Shown: one piece after another, positions 1 through 8,054 of the stretch
Layout of the letters: each line of letters starts with the position of its first letter
Position numbering within the stretch: the stretch's first letter is position 1
Source of the DNA: JAFAVZ01 sp036009105
Lineage (GTDB): Bacteria > Acidobacteriota > Thermoanaerobaculia > Gp7-AA8
Assembly (NCBI GenBank): GCA_036009105.1
Contig: DASYMJ010000373.1
Span: 1 to 24,766 of the forward strand
Length of the DNA: 24,766 bases
Reading direction: 5' to 3'
Position numbers and translations under genes: made by a program
The notes under the pieces: model-generated
What the model saw: only the letters and a program-made list of their open reading frames with translations
What the model was told of the DNA's origin: nothing
Databases searched by the model: none

Positions 1-1
1 G

Positions 2-1747
2 CTCGCCGTTGTTGTCGGTCTCGGTGAAAACATTCTCGATGAGAATGCGCTGCTCGTCCTGGTGATAGAGCACGTTCCCGTCGTCGTCGATGACGGCGAA
101 CGACATCCCGGGCGGCGCGACCGGGCTGGCGAACTGGACGAACGGCATCATCACGGAGAAGACCGGCAGCTGCGGGTTGCCGGTGGGGACGGCGAAGACG
201 GTCTCCGGCTTGCCGGTGGTCAGGGCCCGGCTCGAGTCGATGTACATCGGCCGGCCGGCGCCGGTCCCCTCGCCGTGCCAGATCAGCGGCTCGTTCTGCA
301 CGCGCTTGAAGTATTCGCGGCGGGAGACCTTGACCATGGGCGGCCGGCCCGGCCCCATCTCCCCGCGCGAGTAATGCATCCCCTCCTTGCCGATCCAGGC
401 GAACGACGAGGCCCAGGGATAGAGGGATGACCGCGGCAGGCGATCGGAGTATTTGGCGGCCGCGTTGTCGAAGCTGCCCGGATCCGGCTCGGCCTTTCCG
501 CCGCGGGTGACCAGCATCAATTCGTCGGCGACCTGCAGGCCGTGGTTGACGTCGGCGCGCAGGGTGGCGGTGAGGCCGGCGGCATACGCGCGCTGCTCCT
601 CATCGGCGATGTCGTTCAGACGCTGATAAGCGAAGAAGTCGACCACGAAGAGCGCGACGATGCTGCCGCCGAGGAGGGTGGTCACGGTGAGGAGCATCAC
701 GTCGGACCGCTTGAGGGGCTGCTGCCCGCCGAGCAGCGCCAGCTTCAGGAACGGCCCGCAGCAGAGCAGGAGCAGAAAGGCGCCGGTGCCGATGGCGAGC
801 GTCGAGGCGGAGAGGGCCGTGGCCTCGTGGCGGAAGCGCGATTTCGGCACCAGGCCGCAGAGGATCCAGGAGGCGCTCTTCTCCTTCGGGCCGTCGGTGG
901 AAAGAGGAGTGTCGAAGACGTACGGCTGGGAGATGAGCACGTAGGACACGCCGCCGAGGGAGACATCCGTCTGCCGACTCAAGGTGCGAAGCATCTCCAG
1001 CGAGATCGGCGTCTCCGCGCGCCAGGCGCCTTCCTCGCGCAGGGAAGCGAGGCTGGTCAGGACCACGGCCGGCGGAGCAGGAGCCGCCGACCGGGTCAGC
1101 CCCGCGCGGCGGACGGCCGTCACCGGCTGGACCTGATACAGCACCGAGCCGTTCTCACGGGCCAGCAGCACCGAATCGAAGCTGGCCATGAGCGTGGAGG
1201 CGAACACGCGCTCCACCACCTTGTCCAGCGAAAGCCGGCCGGTGGCGGAGGGCGGCCCGTCGCCCTGCATGGGGAAATCATTCGGCCACCGCGTGGCCGG
1301 TTTCTTCGCCGCGCGATAGGTCAGCTCCACGATGAGCTGGTCGTTTTTCGAGATCAGCGTCTGGGTGTACTCATCGGTCAGGGGAGGGGTTCCGGTCTGC
1401 GGCGCGCGGTCGAGCGTGTCGAGATCGCCGAAGTACCGGGCCAGCGGGCCGTCGCCGAGGGCGCGGCGCTCGTAGTGCAGCAGCGGCTGCTGCTTGTCAT
1501 CACTCCACACGTCGGCGTTCGCGAAGTTCTTGATCAGGCTGCGCTGCGAGGAGATGGTCCCGTTGAGCTGCTTGGCGGCGGCGGAGAGCAGGCGCATGTC
1601 CCGGCCGACCAGATAGGCCGTGTTCCGCTTCACCGCCGCGTAGTAGGCGAGCCCCAGGGCGAGGACCGCGACCGCCGCCAGGATGAGCGGCACGCGCCGG
1701 CGTGGATCGGAGGCTTTCCTGGACTGCGCACCGTTTTCCGGGGACAT
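2..1747 (-). CDS. membrane-anchored double sensor protein, N-terminal part (runs off left edge)
   Basis: I do not recognise a named protein. The frame is open from an ATG at 1747 to the window edge (582 codons), so the C-terminal output domain is not visible. Visible parts: a short cytoplasmic N-terminus, a membrane helix at about residues 19-39, an extracytoplasmic region to about 305, then two adjacent hydrophobic helices (about 312-340 and 350-372), then a second extracytoplasmic region. The second region has the look of a Cache-type ligand-binding domain (SRREYFKRVQ near 475, PVFSVMMPF near 528, FAVIDDDGNVLYHQ near 550). The first region contains a similar short stretch (LLARENGSVLYQV near 194), so it may be a second Cache-like module. 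A GAGGT sequence lies about 10 bases before the ATG. By family knowledge such proteins end in a kinase, cyclase or methyl-accepting domain; which one applies here is unknown. It is divergent from the TerB-like gene. Confidence 0.75.
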   Translation of the reverse strand, partial: MSPENGAQSRKASDPRRRVPLILAAVAVLALGLAYYAAVKRNTAYLVGRDMRLLSAAAKQLNGTISSQRSLIKNFANADVWSDDKQQPLLHYERRALGDGPLARYFGDLDTLDRAPQTGTPPLTDEYTQTLISKNDQLIVELTYRAAKKPATRWPNDFPMQGDGPPSATGRLSLDKVVERVFASTLMASFDSVLLARENGSVLYQVQPVTAVRRAGLTRSAAPAPPAVVLTSLASLREEGAWRAETPISLEMLRTLSRQTDVSLGGVSYVLISQPYVFDTPLSTDGPKEKSASWILCGLVPKSRFRHEATALSASTLAIGTGAFLLLLCCGPFLKLALLGGQQPLKRSDVMLLTVTTLLGGSIVALFVVDFFAYQRLNDIADEEQRAYAAGLTATLRADVNHGLQVADELMLVTRGGKAEPDPGSFDNAAAKYSDRLPRSSLYPWASSFAWIGKEGMHYSRGEMGPGRPPMVKVSRREYFKRVQNEPLIWHGEGTGAGRPMYIDSSRALTTGKPETVFAVPTGNPQLPVFSVMMPFVQFASPVAPPGMSFAVIDDDGNVLYHQDEQRILIENVFTETDNNGE

Positions 1748-1807
1748 TTTGCTGGACCTCGATACCTACATCGTGACGGCGCGCGGCCGATCGTTTCACG
1801 CCGCTGA

Positions 1808-1813
1808 TAAACT
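1808..1813 (+). promoter_or_regulatory. candidate extended -10 for the TerB-like gene
   Basis: TAAACT preceded by TGA one base upstream (TGnTAAACT) lies 10 bases before the GTG at 1824. No Shine-Dalgarno sequence lies between. It supports the GTG start and a nearly leaderless mRNA. This is sequence resemblance only; no -35 is clear. Confidence 0.35.
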
Positions 1814-1823
1814 CCCTCCCGCC

Positions 1824-2300
1824 GTGAGCTTCGCCAGACTGATCGATCGCTTCCGCAACGGCCTGCAGACCGACGCCGCCGCGGAGAAACCACACCGCCA
1901 CGATCCGCTCAAGCTCGCCACCGCCGCCGTGCTGCTCGACATCGCCTACGCGGACGGCGAGTTCACGCCGCCGGAGCAGGGAGACCTGGCCGGCTTCCTC
2001 ACCCGCGCCTTCGCGCTGAGCGGCGAGCTGGCCGAGGAGCTGATCAAGGCGGCGGAAGAGATCCGCTCGCGGACCATCGATCACTTCGCGCTGACCAGCT
2101 ATATCCGAAGACACGCCTCGCTGGAGGAGCGGATCGACATCGTGAAGACGATGTGGCGGATGGTCTACTCCGACGGGCGCCTCACCGATTACGAGAACTA
2201 CCTGGTGCGCAAGCTGGCCGACCTGCTCGGGCTGGAGCATCACGTGATGATCCAGGCGAAGGTGGCGGTGCTGGAAGAGCGCGGAACGGCCGCTTCGTGA
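1824..2300 (+). CDS. TerB-like (tellurite resistance TerB family) protein
   Basis: The 158-residue product is helical and contains two copies of a metal-binding-like motif: YADGEFTPPE (D44, E51) and YSDGRLTDYE (D117, E124). This two-motif layout is typical of the TerB/TerB-like fold, which in known members binds divalent metal and sits near membranes in stress and phage-defence contexts. No other ter genes are nearby, so it is probably one of the many stand-alone TerB-domain proteins of unknown role. An upstream ATG at 1683 in the same frame would overlap the first 65 bases of the divergent sensor gene and adds a low-complexity N-terminus unlike the family, so I chose the GTG at 1824, which is preceded by an extended -10-like hexamer. 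It converges on the agmatinase gene with only 13 bases between stops. Confidence 0.75.
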   Translation: MSFARLIDRFRNGLQTDAAAEKPHRHDPLKLATAAVLLDIAYADGEFTPPEQGDLAGFLTRAFALSGELAEELIKAAEEIRSRTIDHFALTSYIRRHASLEERIDIVKTMWRMVYSDGRLTDYENYLVRKLADLLGLEHHVMIQAKVAVLEERGTAAS

Positions 2301-2310
2301 TCCGCGGCGC

Positions 2311-2323
2311 GCCTCAGGATGAC
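2311..2323. repeat. short partial match to the CTCAGGATGAC repeat end
   Basis: GCCTCAGGATGAC is identical to the right end of the MITE-like element at 8092-8174. Here it contains the agmatinase stop codon (2314-2316) and the two codons before it. Only about 13 bases match, so shared descent is probable rather than certain. Confidence 0.4.
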
Positions 2324-3348
2324 GGGGATTGCGTGAGCAGCGCGTAGCCGATCATCTTGTACAGCAGGCGCGCGCCGACGTTCGCGTCCCACTCCGTCTC
2401 CCCGGGCGAGACCTCGCAGAGGTCGAGGCCGACGATGCGCTTGCCGCCGCGCTTCAATGCCCGCAACAGCCCGATCGCCTCGTTCCAGGAGAGGCCGCCC
2501 GGAACCGGCGTGCCGGTGCCGGGGCAGAGCGTGGGATCGAGGCCGTCGATATCCCAGCTGAGGTAGACGTCATCCGGCAAGGCCGCGACGATCCCGTCCG
2601 CCAGGCGGGCGAACGGCGTCCCCTCTTCCTTCGACGCGGCCAATGCAGCATCGAAGAACGTGACGATGCGGCCCCCCGATGATTCAATCATCCGGCTCTC
2701 CGCCTGCCCGAGGTCCCGCACGCCGACCTGCACCAGGCGGCCGACGTCCGGCAGCCGCGTCATCACGTTGTGAAAGATCGAGGCATGCGACCAGGTGAAG
2801 CCCTCGTACGCATCGCGCAGATCGGCATGCGCATCGAGATGGAGGATGCCGAGGCAGGGGTACGTCTCGGCATACGCGCGGATGGCGCCGAACGGCACGG
2901 AGTGATCGCCGCCCAGCACCACCGGCAGGCGGCCATCATCGAGGAGCGCGCGCGTTTCGGCGTACACCCACTGGTTCATCTTCTCGGAGATGGCGTTCAC
3001 CTTCGCCGCCGCCTTGCGCGTCCTGCCGTCGACGGCGCCGCCGGCGGCGATCACCGGCGCGGCGAGCTTCTTCGCCTCGGCGTTCCAGCGCACCACCTTG
3101 CGGGGCATGGGGCGCATGGCGATGCCGGCCTCGTACGGCCGGCCGGTCTCCTGATCGAACAGATCGACCTGCCGGGACGCTTCGAAGACCGCGGCCGGGC
3201 CGCCGGACGTGCCGCCGCCGTAGGAGGTGGTGGCCTCGAACGGCACGGGGATGACCACGACCCGCGCGTCCGCGGGCGTGAAGGGCAGGCCGTAGATGCC
3301 GGAGCCGGAGCCGGCCGCGGCATCGGGATCGAAAGAGTGGGCGGTCAT
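2314..3348 (-). CDS. speB: agmatinase / arginase family ureohydrolase
   Basis: The 344-residue product carries the binuclear manganese site of ureohydrolases: GGDHS at 146-150 (H149), DAHADLRD at 172-179, and SWDIDGLDP at 264-272 (D266, D268). The family hydrolyses guanidino compounds; agmatinase converts agmatine to putrescine and urea in the cytoplasm. Agmatinase is my best guess, but arginase, formiminoglutamase or guanidinobutyrase cannot be excluded from motifs alone. The protein is somewhat longer than usual because of an Ala/Lys-rich insert at about 80-140. Its ATG overlaps the stop of the upstream small protein in the arrangement TGATG, so the two are very likely translationally coupled. 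The last two serine codons and the stop coincide with a repeat end (2311-2323). Gene symbol is by family resemblance. Confidence 0.88.
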   Translation of the reverse strand: MTAHSFDPDAAAGSGSGIYGLPFTPADARVVVIPVPFEATTSYGGGTSGGPAAVFEASRQVDLFDQETGRPYEAGIAMRPMPRKVVRWNAEAKKLAAPVIAAGGAVDGRTRKAAAKVNAISEKMNQWVYAETRALLDDGRLPVVLGGDHSVPFGAIRAYAETYPCLGILHLDAHADLRDAYEGFTWSHASIFHNVMTRLPDVGRLVQVGVRDLGQAESRMIESSGGRIVTFFDAALAASKEEGTPFARLADGIVAALPDDVYLSWDIDGLDPTLCPGTGTPVPGGLSWNEAIGLLRALKRGGKRIVGLDLCEVSPGETEWDANVGARLLYKMIGYALLTQSPSS

Positions 3349-3638
3349 CAGTCGAGGTCGAACGGGTTGACCGGCGGCTTGTCGGACTTCTCGGCCCGCT
3401 CCAGCGCTTCCTTGAACCGCTCCTCCAGGATGCGCGCCCGGTCCTTCTGGCTGTCCAGGTTCTTCTGGAACTTGCGCGCCGCCTCGCTCTTCTGCGTCTC
3501 CAGGTTGGAGACCATCGTTTCCAGCGAGCCGGTGTGCCGCGTCTCCTTCACCTTGTGCAGGAGCACCTCGCCGGTGATGCGGTCGACCACGATGGTGGAC
3601 TCGCAGCAGGGGCAGAGGATCTCGAAGTTCCTGGCCAT
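3348..3638 (-). CDS. small hypothetical protein with N-terminal CPCC motif and coiled-coil tail
   Basis: This 96-residue protein starts with a hydrophobic strand leading into CPCC (C9, C11, C12), reminiscent of half a zinc ribbon; I see no second Cys pair, so metal binding would need dimerisation or may not occur. Residues 30-90 are highly charged and rich in Glu, Lys, Arg and Gln, predicted helical and probably a coiled coil. It ends PVNPFDLD. Its stop overlaps the agmatinase start (TGATG), and it lies 12 bases after the secreted protease gene, so all may share a transcript. A hexamer TAAGAT (3653-3648) 9 bases before the ATG could be a -10, but its first three bases are simply the preceding stop codon. 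Function unknown. Confidence 0.75.
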   Translation of the reverse strand: MARNFEILCPCCESTIVVDRITGEVLLHKVKETRHTGSLETMVSNLETQKSEAARKFQKNLDSQKDRARILEERFKEALERAEKSDKPPVNPFDLD

Positions 3639-3650
3639 GACGGCCCGATC

Positions 3651-5759
3651 TTATCGCAAGGACCGCCGCCGGGCCGGCGCCGGATCGTAGGCCGTGGCCA
3701 CCTCCGCCCGCCCACCCGTGGCGATGCGGAAGTTCGCCGCGAATTGCGCGCGGTACGTCGCCATCGCATTCAGGTCGGCAAGCGTGACGGGGTGGGCCGG
3801 GTCGGCGAGCACGACGAACACGGTGCGGAACTTGCGCGGCGTGTTCGGAAAGGCCGGCGTGCGCGGCCCCATCGCATCGAGGAACTGCTGCATGGCGATA
3901 TTGCGCCGCAGGCCGCGCACGGTGCGGTTCGCCGGCGGGAAGTAGCTCTCCCCCAGCGGCGGATCCGAGTCCGCGATGTAATAAAACGGCGGCACCTCGG
4001 AGGGCGAAGCGAGCCCCATCAGGTAGAGGTCGAGCCAGCTGTAGCCCCACGACGAGAAATCGGTTGAGGTGAAGGTGCCGTTGCCGTTGTCGAGGAACGC
4101 GCCGCCGCCCATCACCGAGGCGTCGTGGTCGCCGTAGACCGGAAACGCGGCCCGCATGTCGACGAACTGCGCCGGATGGCCGCCGTCCGGATTGATCACC
4201 TGCGCGCGCTGCCCGTTCTCCATCATCAACGGATAGAAGAGCCACTCGTGTCCGAACTCGTGGAGGATGATGAACGACGACTCCTTCGCGCTGCGGTTCC
4301 AGCCGTAGCCGATGGCGTTCATGTGCATGATGTTCGGCTCGCGCTGCAGCTGCGGCCCGACCGAGTCGTCATCGATGATGCCCGCCACGCCGGCGTTGCC
4401 GCCCGTGGCGTACGCGCCGGCGTAGAAGACGATGTCGGTCAGAAAGTTCTGGTAGATGGCGACGCCGTCCAAGTCTTCGCCGCGGAGCGACGTCCCCTGC
4501 TCCAGCTGCTCCCACACCCGCTCGATGCTGATCGCCGGCAGCGTGAACGCCTCGGCGATCGGGCCGCTCAGGTCCACCGGCGTCTGGAGCGAGGTGAAGT
4601 CCGTATCGACGCGCCGCGGGGTGCCGAGAGGGATGTGGGCGATGCCGGTGGTGAAGTCGCCCACCCCGCCGGTGACGAAGGTCGAGGCGCGCACGGAGAC
4701 GACCGGGCCGTACGGGTCGAGCTCCGTCTGGGGGACGGTGAAGACGACGGTGCCGCCCTCGATGCGGATCGCGGTGGTGTCGCTATGCGAGCCCCACGCG
4801 GCGAACGAGGCGCGCGGCGCGGTGGTGCGGTCGACGCGCAGGCTCGCGCCGGCCTCGCCGTTGAAGGAGAGATTGTAGACGATGCGGGTCGGCGCCTGGG
4901 AGGGGACGATCGGCGTCTTCACGGTCAGCCGGATCTCGTAGAGGTCGAGATCGCTGATGCGGTCGATGGTCAGGCCGGTGATGTCCGCCATCGCGGCCGG
5001 CGTTTCGTTCGTGAGGTCGGTCAGCGCGTCGATGCGCGTCCGCTCGCCGCGCCACGACTCGCTGCCGGAGGTCACGACGACCGCGCCGCCGGGCAGCGTC
5101 AGCGTCCGATACGAGAAGCGGATGTCTCCGCCGCGGAAGAGCACGGCCTGGATCTCCGAGACGTTGGCGATGGTCCAGGTGATGGTGACCGTGTCGGCCA
5201 GCTCGCGCACGAACACGCGCGGCGTGCGGCTGTTCAGCAAAGAAGGGGTGGTGAGGAACGGCGCGATGATCGCCTCGCCGCTCGTGACCACGTCGGCATC
5301 GTTGCGCTGATCGATGGTCGTGGTGCGCGGGGTAGCGAGGTAGAGCGCATGCTGCGAGCTGATGGTCAACTGCCGGACGGTTTTGTCGAAGAAGGGGAAG
5401 TCGAACGGCAACGCGTACGGCGCGTCGGCGGTGCGCTCCGCGCCGGGGATGTTGTCGAAGTCGAGCGGCGCGATGGAGGCGCGGAACGTCGATGCGTCCT
5501 TCCGCTGCAGGAGGATGGTCTTCCCGGCCAGATCGACCTGGTGCAGGTACGGCGCGTTGGTGACGTCCGCCTCGACGATGTAGAGGCCGTCCTTCTCCAC
5601 GACGGAGCTCAGCCCTTTGCCGAGGCGCTGCCTGGCCGCGGCTCGCGAATACGCGCCGAGCTCGCGTACCCGCTCGCTGGTCTCCGCCCCGGTGGCGCAG
5701 GGAGGGACCTGGCCCTGGGCCAGGGTGGAGACTGCCAGCAGCAAGAGGAGGCGTCGCAT
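3651..5759 (-). CDS. secreted HExxH metalloprotease-like protein, copy 1
   Basis: The 702-residue product begins with a Sec signal peptide (MRRLLLLLAVSTLAQG). A large N-terminal half rich in beta strands (about 30-400) is followed by a catalytic-looking part: HEFGH at 500-504, GGHPAQ at 526-531, SVMGGG at 548-553 and WLDLYLMGL at 575-583. HExxH with a Gly in position four is typical of zinc metalloproteases; the third zinc ligand is not obvious, with H528 or D577 as candidates. No proregion cleavage site or known family name could be assigned. It ends in a proline then an Arg-rich tail (PAPARRRSLR). It is a paralogue of the next gene upstream, alignable nearly end to end, with the strongest match around the HExxH block. 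Probably exported and acting outside the cytoplasm. The substrate is unknown. Confidence 0.85.
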   Translation of the reverse strand: MRRLLLLLAVSTLAQGQVPPCATGAETSERVRELGAYSRAAARQRLGKGLSSVVEKDGLYIVEADVTNAPYLHQVDLAGKTILLQRKDASTFRASIAPLDFDNIPGAERTADAPYALPFDFPFFDKTVRQLTISSQHALYLATPRTTTIDQRNDADVVTSGEAIIAPFLTTPSLLNSRTPRVFVRELADTVTITWTIANVSEIQAVLFRGGDIRFSYRTLTLPGGAVVVTSGSESWRGERTRIDALTDLTNETPAAMADITGLTIDRISDLDLYEIRLTVKTPIVPSQAPTRIVYNLSFNGEAGASLRVDRTTAPRASFAAWGSHSDTTAIRIEGGTVVFTVPQTELDPYGPVVSVRASTFVTGGVGDFTTGIAHIPLGTPRRVDTDFTSLQTPVDLSGPIAEAFTLPAISIERVWEQLEQGTSLRGEDLDGVAIYQNFLTDIVFYAGAYATGGNAGVAGIIDDDSVGPQLQREPNIMHMNAIGYGWNRSAKESSFIILHEFGHEWLFYPLMMENGQRAQVINPDGGHPAQFVDMRAAFPVYGDHDASVMGGGAFLDNGNGTFTSTDFSSWGYSWLDLYLMGLASPSEVPPFYYIADSDPPLGESYFPPANRTVRGLRRNIAMQQFLDAMGPRTPAFPNTPRKFRTVFVVLADPAHPVTLADLNAMATYRAQFAANFRIATGGRAEVATAYDPAPARRRSLR

Positions 5760-5764
5760 AGAGA

Positions 5765-5833
5765 ATGTAGGGCCGGCTCTCAGCCGGCCCAGCTACCGTT
5801 TGACCGCGGGCCGGCTGAGAGCCGGCCCTACAT
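5765..5833. repeat. large palindrome with 26-base perfect arms between the protease paralogues
   Basis: Arms 5765-5790 and 5808-5833 are exact reverse complements around a 17-base spacer. Each arm also contains its own hairpin: GGGCCGGCT and AGCCGGCCC separated by CTC. The nested design resembles REP/BIME intergenic elements. It fills nearly all of the 80-base gap between the two tandem genes, so it could terminate transcription, protect the 3' end of the upstream mRNA, or uncouple expression of the two. No run of T follows, so a classical intrinsic terminator is less likely. I saw no second copy in the window. Confidence 0.85.
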
Positions 5834-5839
5834 CTTCCC

Positions 5840-8008
5840 TCATCTTACTGCCCGCCGCCGCGGGGGTGGTGGCGCGGGCACGATCGAGGTCGTTACATTC
5901 CCCCGCTCGGCCGTCGCCATGGGGAAGTTCGTCTCCAGCAGCCCGCGGTACTGCTGCACGAGCGCGACCTCGCTCTCGCTCACCGGGCGGTCGGGATCGG
6001 CCAGCAGCACGAACGCCACGCGGAACGTCCGCTGCGTGCCGGGGTAGGCCGGCGAGCGGGCGCCCATCGCATCGACCACCTGCTGGATGCCGACGTCGCG
6101 GCGCGTTCCGCGGTACGTCCGCCGCTCGGGCGGATAGTAGGCGTCGCCGAGCCTGGGGTTGGAGTTCGCGATGTAGAACCACGGCGTCACCTCCGACTTG
6201 TCGGCCAGGCCCATCAGGTAGAGATCGAGCCAGCTGTAGCCGTACGAGGCATACGCGCTGGAGGTGAACGAGCCGTCGTGGTTGTCCGCGAACGTGCCGC
6301 CGCCCATCACCGACGAATCGACGTCGAGGTAGACCGGGAACGCCGCGCGGGTGTCGACGTACTGGGCCGGATGGGCGCTGATCGGATTGAGCACGAAGCT
6401 GCGCGAGCCGTTCTCCATGATCGAGAAGTAGAACATCCAGCGGTGCCCCAGCTCGTGCATGATCACGTGCGAGGCGGCGCGCGCGTCGCGGTTCACGCCG
6501 TACCCGACCTTGTTCATGTGCAGCAGGGCCGGCGCACGGGGCACGTTCGGCCCCACGTCCGCAAAGTCGGCGATCCCCTTCACGCCGGGATTGCCGCCGG
6601 TCGAATACGCGCCGGCGTAGAGGATCAGATCGGTGAAGAAGTTCTGGTAGATGGCCACGCCGTCGATCTCCTCGTCGCGCAGGCCGTAGGCGGCGCGCAA
6701 CCGGGACCAGACTTCCTCGACGCTGAGCACCGGAAGCGTGAAGGCCTCCTCGACCGGGCCGCGCAGCTCGACGCTCCCCTCCAGCGCGCTGAAGTCGGTG
6801 TGCACCTGGCGCGACGGCGCTCCGAGCGTCACCTTGCCGAGGTTGACCAGGTCGATCGTGCCGCTGCTGTTGAGCGCCGTCTGCACGACGACGGTGGCCG
6901 GATTGGGAAAGCCGGCCAGGTAGTCCTGCAGCACGTCCAGGACGAGCGTCGAGCCTTCCATGCGCGCGGCCGGCGAGCCCTCCTTCGTCCCCCAGGCCGG
7001 CACCGCGTAGAGGACGGCGTCCCCGCCGCGGCGATCGAGGTAGTAGCGCAGCACGCGCTGGTTGTCGAAGGTGACGGTGATGATCACCATGTCGTTGGCC
7101 GGCACGTTCGCGATGTCGAGCGGCGCCTTCGTGGTGATGCGCAGCTCGACCAGGTCGAGGCCGGCCACGCGCGAGACCGTCACGTTGGAAAGATCGAGCA
7201 TCGGCCCCAGGGTGGGCGAGACGCTGCGCAGATAGTCGGCCGTGCCGTCCGGCGTGGACGCATAGTCGACCCGCTCGCTGCGCCACGACTCGCTGCCGGA
7301 CGTGACGACGATCGAGCCGCCGATCACGTTGTCCATCGAGGGATACGAAAAGCGGATCGCGCCCGAGCTGCTCAGCGTCGCCTGCATGGTGTACTCGCCG
7401 ACGCGCGTCCAGGTGATGGTCGCCGTGTCGGCGGTCTGCTTCACGTTGACCGAGGCGAAGCCGGCGCCTTGCGTGGACATCGTGGTCAGGAACGGTGCGA
7501 TGACGCCCTCGCGCGTCGTGGCCAGCTCGAGGTCGCCCCGCTGGTCGATCGCGCTCACCGCCGGGTCGGCCAGGTAGATGGCGTTGAAGCCGGAGACCCA
7601 GATGTGGCGCACGGTCTTGTCGTAGAACGGGAAGTCGAAGTTCAGGTCGACCGCCGTGGCGCCGTTCTCCGTCGCGATGCCGACGCGCGAGCCGAGGCTC
7701 GCGTCGAACGCGAGCGGCTGGATCGAGGCGGCCAGCGTCTGCGCGTCGCGCCGCTCGAAGGCGAGCGTCTTGCCGGGCAGGTCGAAGGGCCGGCGGAAGG
7801 GCGCCGTCGCATCATCCGCCTGGAGGACGAAGACGCCGCTCCGCTCCTCGATGCTCATCGCGGTTGCCCGCTTGGCCTGCGCCGTCTTCACCCGCGAGTA
7901 CGCGCCGAGCTCGCGCACCCGCTCGTTGTTCGCGGGGCCGGTGGCGCATTCCAGATGGGGCTGGGCGGCGGCGGAAAACGCGAACAGCACGAGGGCAAGG
8001 GAGCGCAT
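5840..8008 (-). CDS. secreted HExxH metalloprotease-like protein, copy 2
   Basis: The 722-residue product is the paralogue of the gene at 3651-5759. It has a Sec signal (MRSLALVLFAFSAAAQP) and then the shared ECATGP...NERVRELGAYSR start. HELGH lies at 518-522, AHPAQ at 545-549, SVMGGG at 566-571 and WLDLYLMGL at 593-601, in the same order and spacing as in copy 1. It ends PAPPPPRRRAVR, the same kind of Arg-rich tail. An upstream in-frame ATG at 8134 was rejected because it would put 42 non-signal residues, encoded partly by a repeat, before the signal peptide. The chosen ATG has TAGATT 7 bases upstream. Both copies keep the HExxH residues, so neither looks decayed. Function: probable exported zinc protease of unassigned family. 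Confidence 0.85.
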   Translation of the reverse strand: MRSLALVLFAFSAAAQPHLECATGPANNERVRELGAYSRVKTAQAKRATAMSIEERSGVFVLQADDATAPFRRPFDLPGKTLAFERRDAQTLAASIQPLAFDASLGSRVGIATENGATAVDLNFDFPFYDKTVRHIWVSGFNAIYLADPAVSAIDQRGDLELATTREGVIAPFLTTMSTQGAGFASVNVKQTADTATITWTRVGEYTMQATLSSSGAIRFSYPSMDNVIGGSIVVTSGSESWRSERVDYASTPDGTADYLRSVSPTLGPMLDLSNVTVSRVAGLDLVELRITTKAPLDIANVPANDMVIITVTFDNQRVLRYYLDRRGGDAVLYAVPAWGTKEGSPAARMEGSTLVLDVLQDYLAGFPNPATVVVQTALNSSGTIDLVNLGKVTLGAPSRQVHTDFSALEGSVELRGPVEEAFTLPVLSVEEVWSRLRAAYGLRDEEIDGVAIYQNFFTDLILYAGAYSTGGNPGVKGIADFADVGPNVPRAPALLHMNKVGYGVNRDARAASHVIMHELGHRWMFYFSIMENGSRSFVLNPISAHPAQYVDTRAAFPVYLDVDSSVMGGGTFADNHDGSFTSSAYASYGYSWLDLYLMGLADKSEVTPWFYIANSNPRLGDAYYPPERRTYRGTRRDVGIQQVVDAMGARSPAYPGTQRTFRVAFVLLADPDRPVSESEVALVQQYRGLLETNFPMATAERGNVTTSIVPAPPPPRRRAVR

Positions 8009-8015
8009 GGTGAAC

Positions 8016-8021
8016 AATCTA
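8016..8021 (-). promoter_or_regulatory. candidate -10 for protease copy 2 (near leaderless)
   Basis: Read on the minus strand, TAGATT lies 7 bases before the ATG at 8008, which would place the transcript start at or next to the start codon. No Shine-Dalgarno sequence is present in the gap and no clear -35 is seen. Confidence 0.4.
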
Positions 8022-8054
8022 CGGACCCCCCTGCTGCAATGTTCGGGCATTTGT

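Noticed and set aside
1683..1823. Longer N-terminus for the TerB-like protein from ATG 1683
   Set aside because: It overlaps the divergent sensor gene and adds residues unlike the family; GTG 1824 has a promoter-like hexamer just upstream.
5764..5769. TACATT as a -10 for protease copy 1
   Set aside because: Only 4 bases from the ATG and produced by the border of the palindrome; probably chance.
4125..6047. Open frame of 640 codons on the plus strand, antisense to the protease paralogues
   Set aside because: It runs across the palindrome and two recognisable minus-strand genes and has the composition of a shadow frame.
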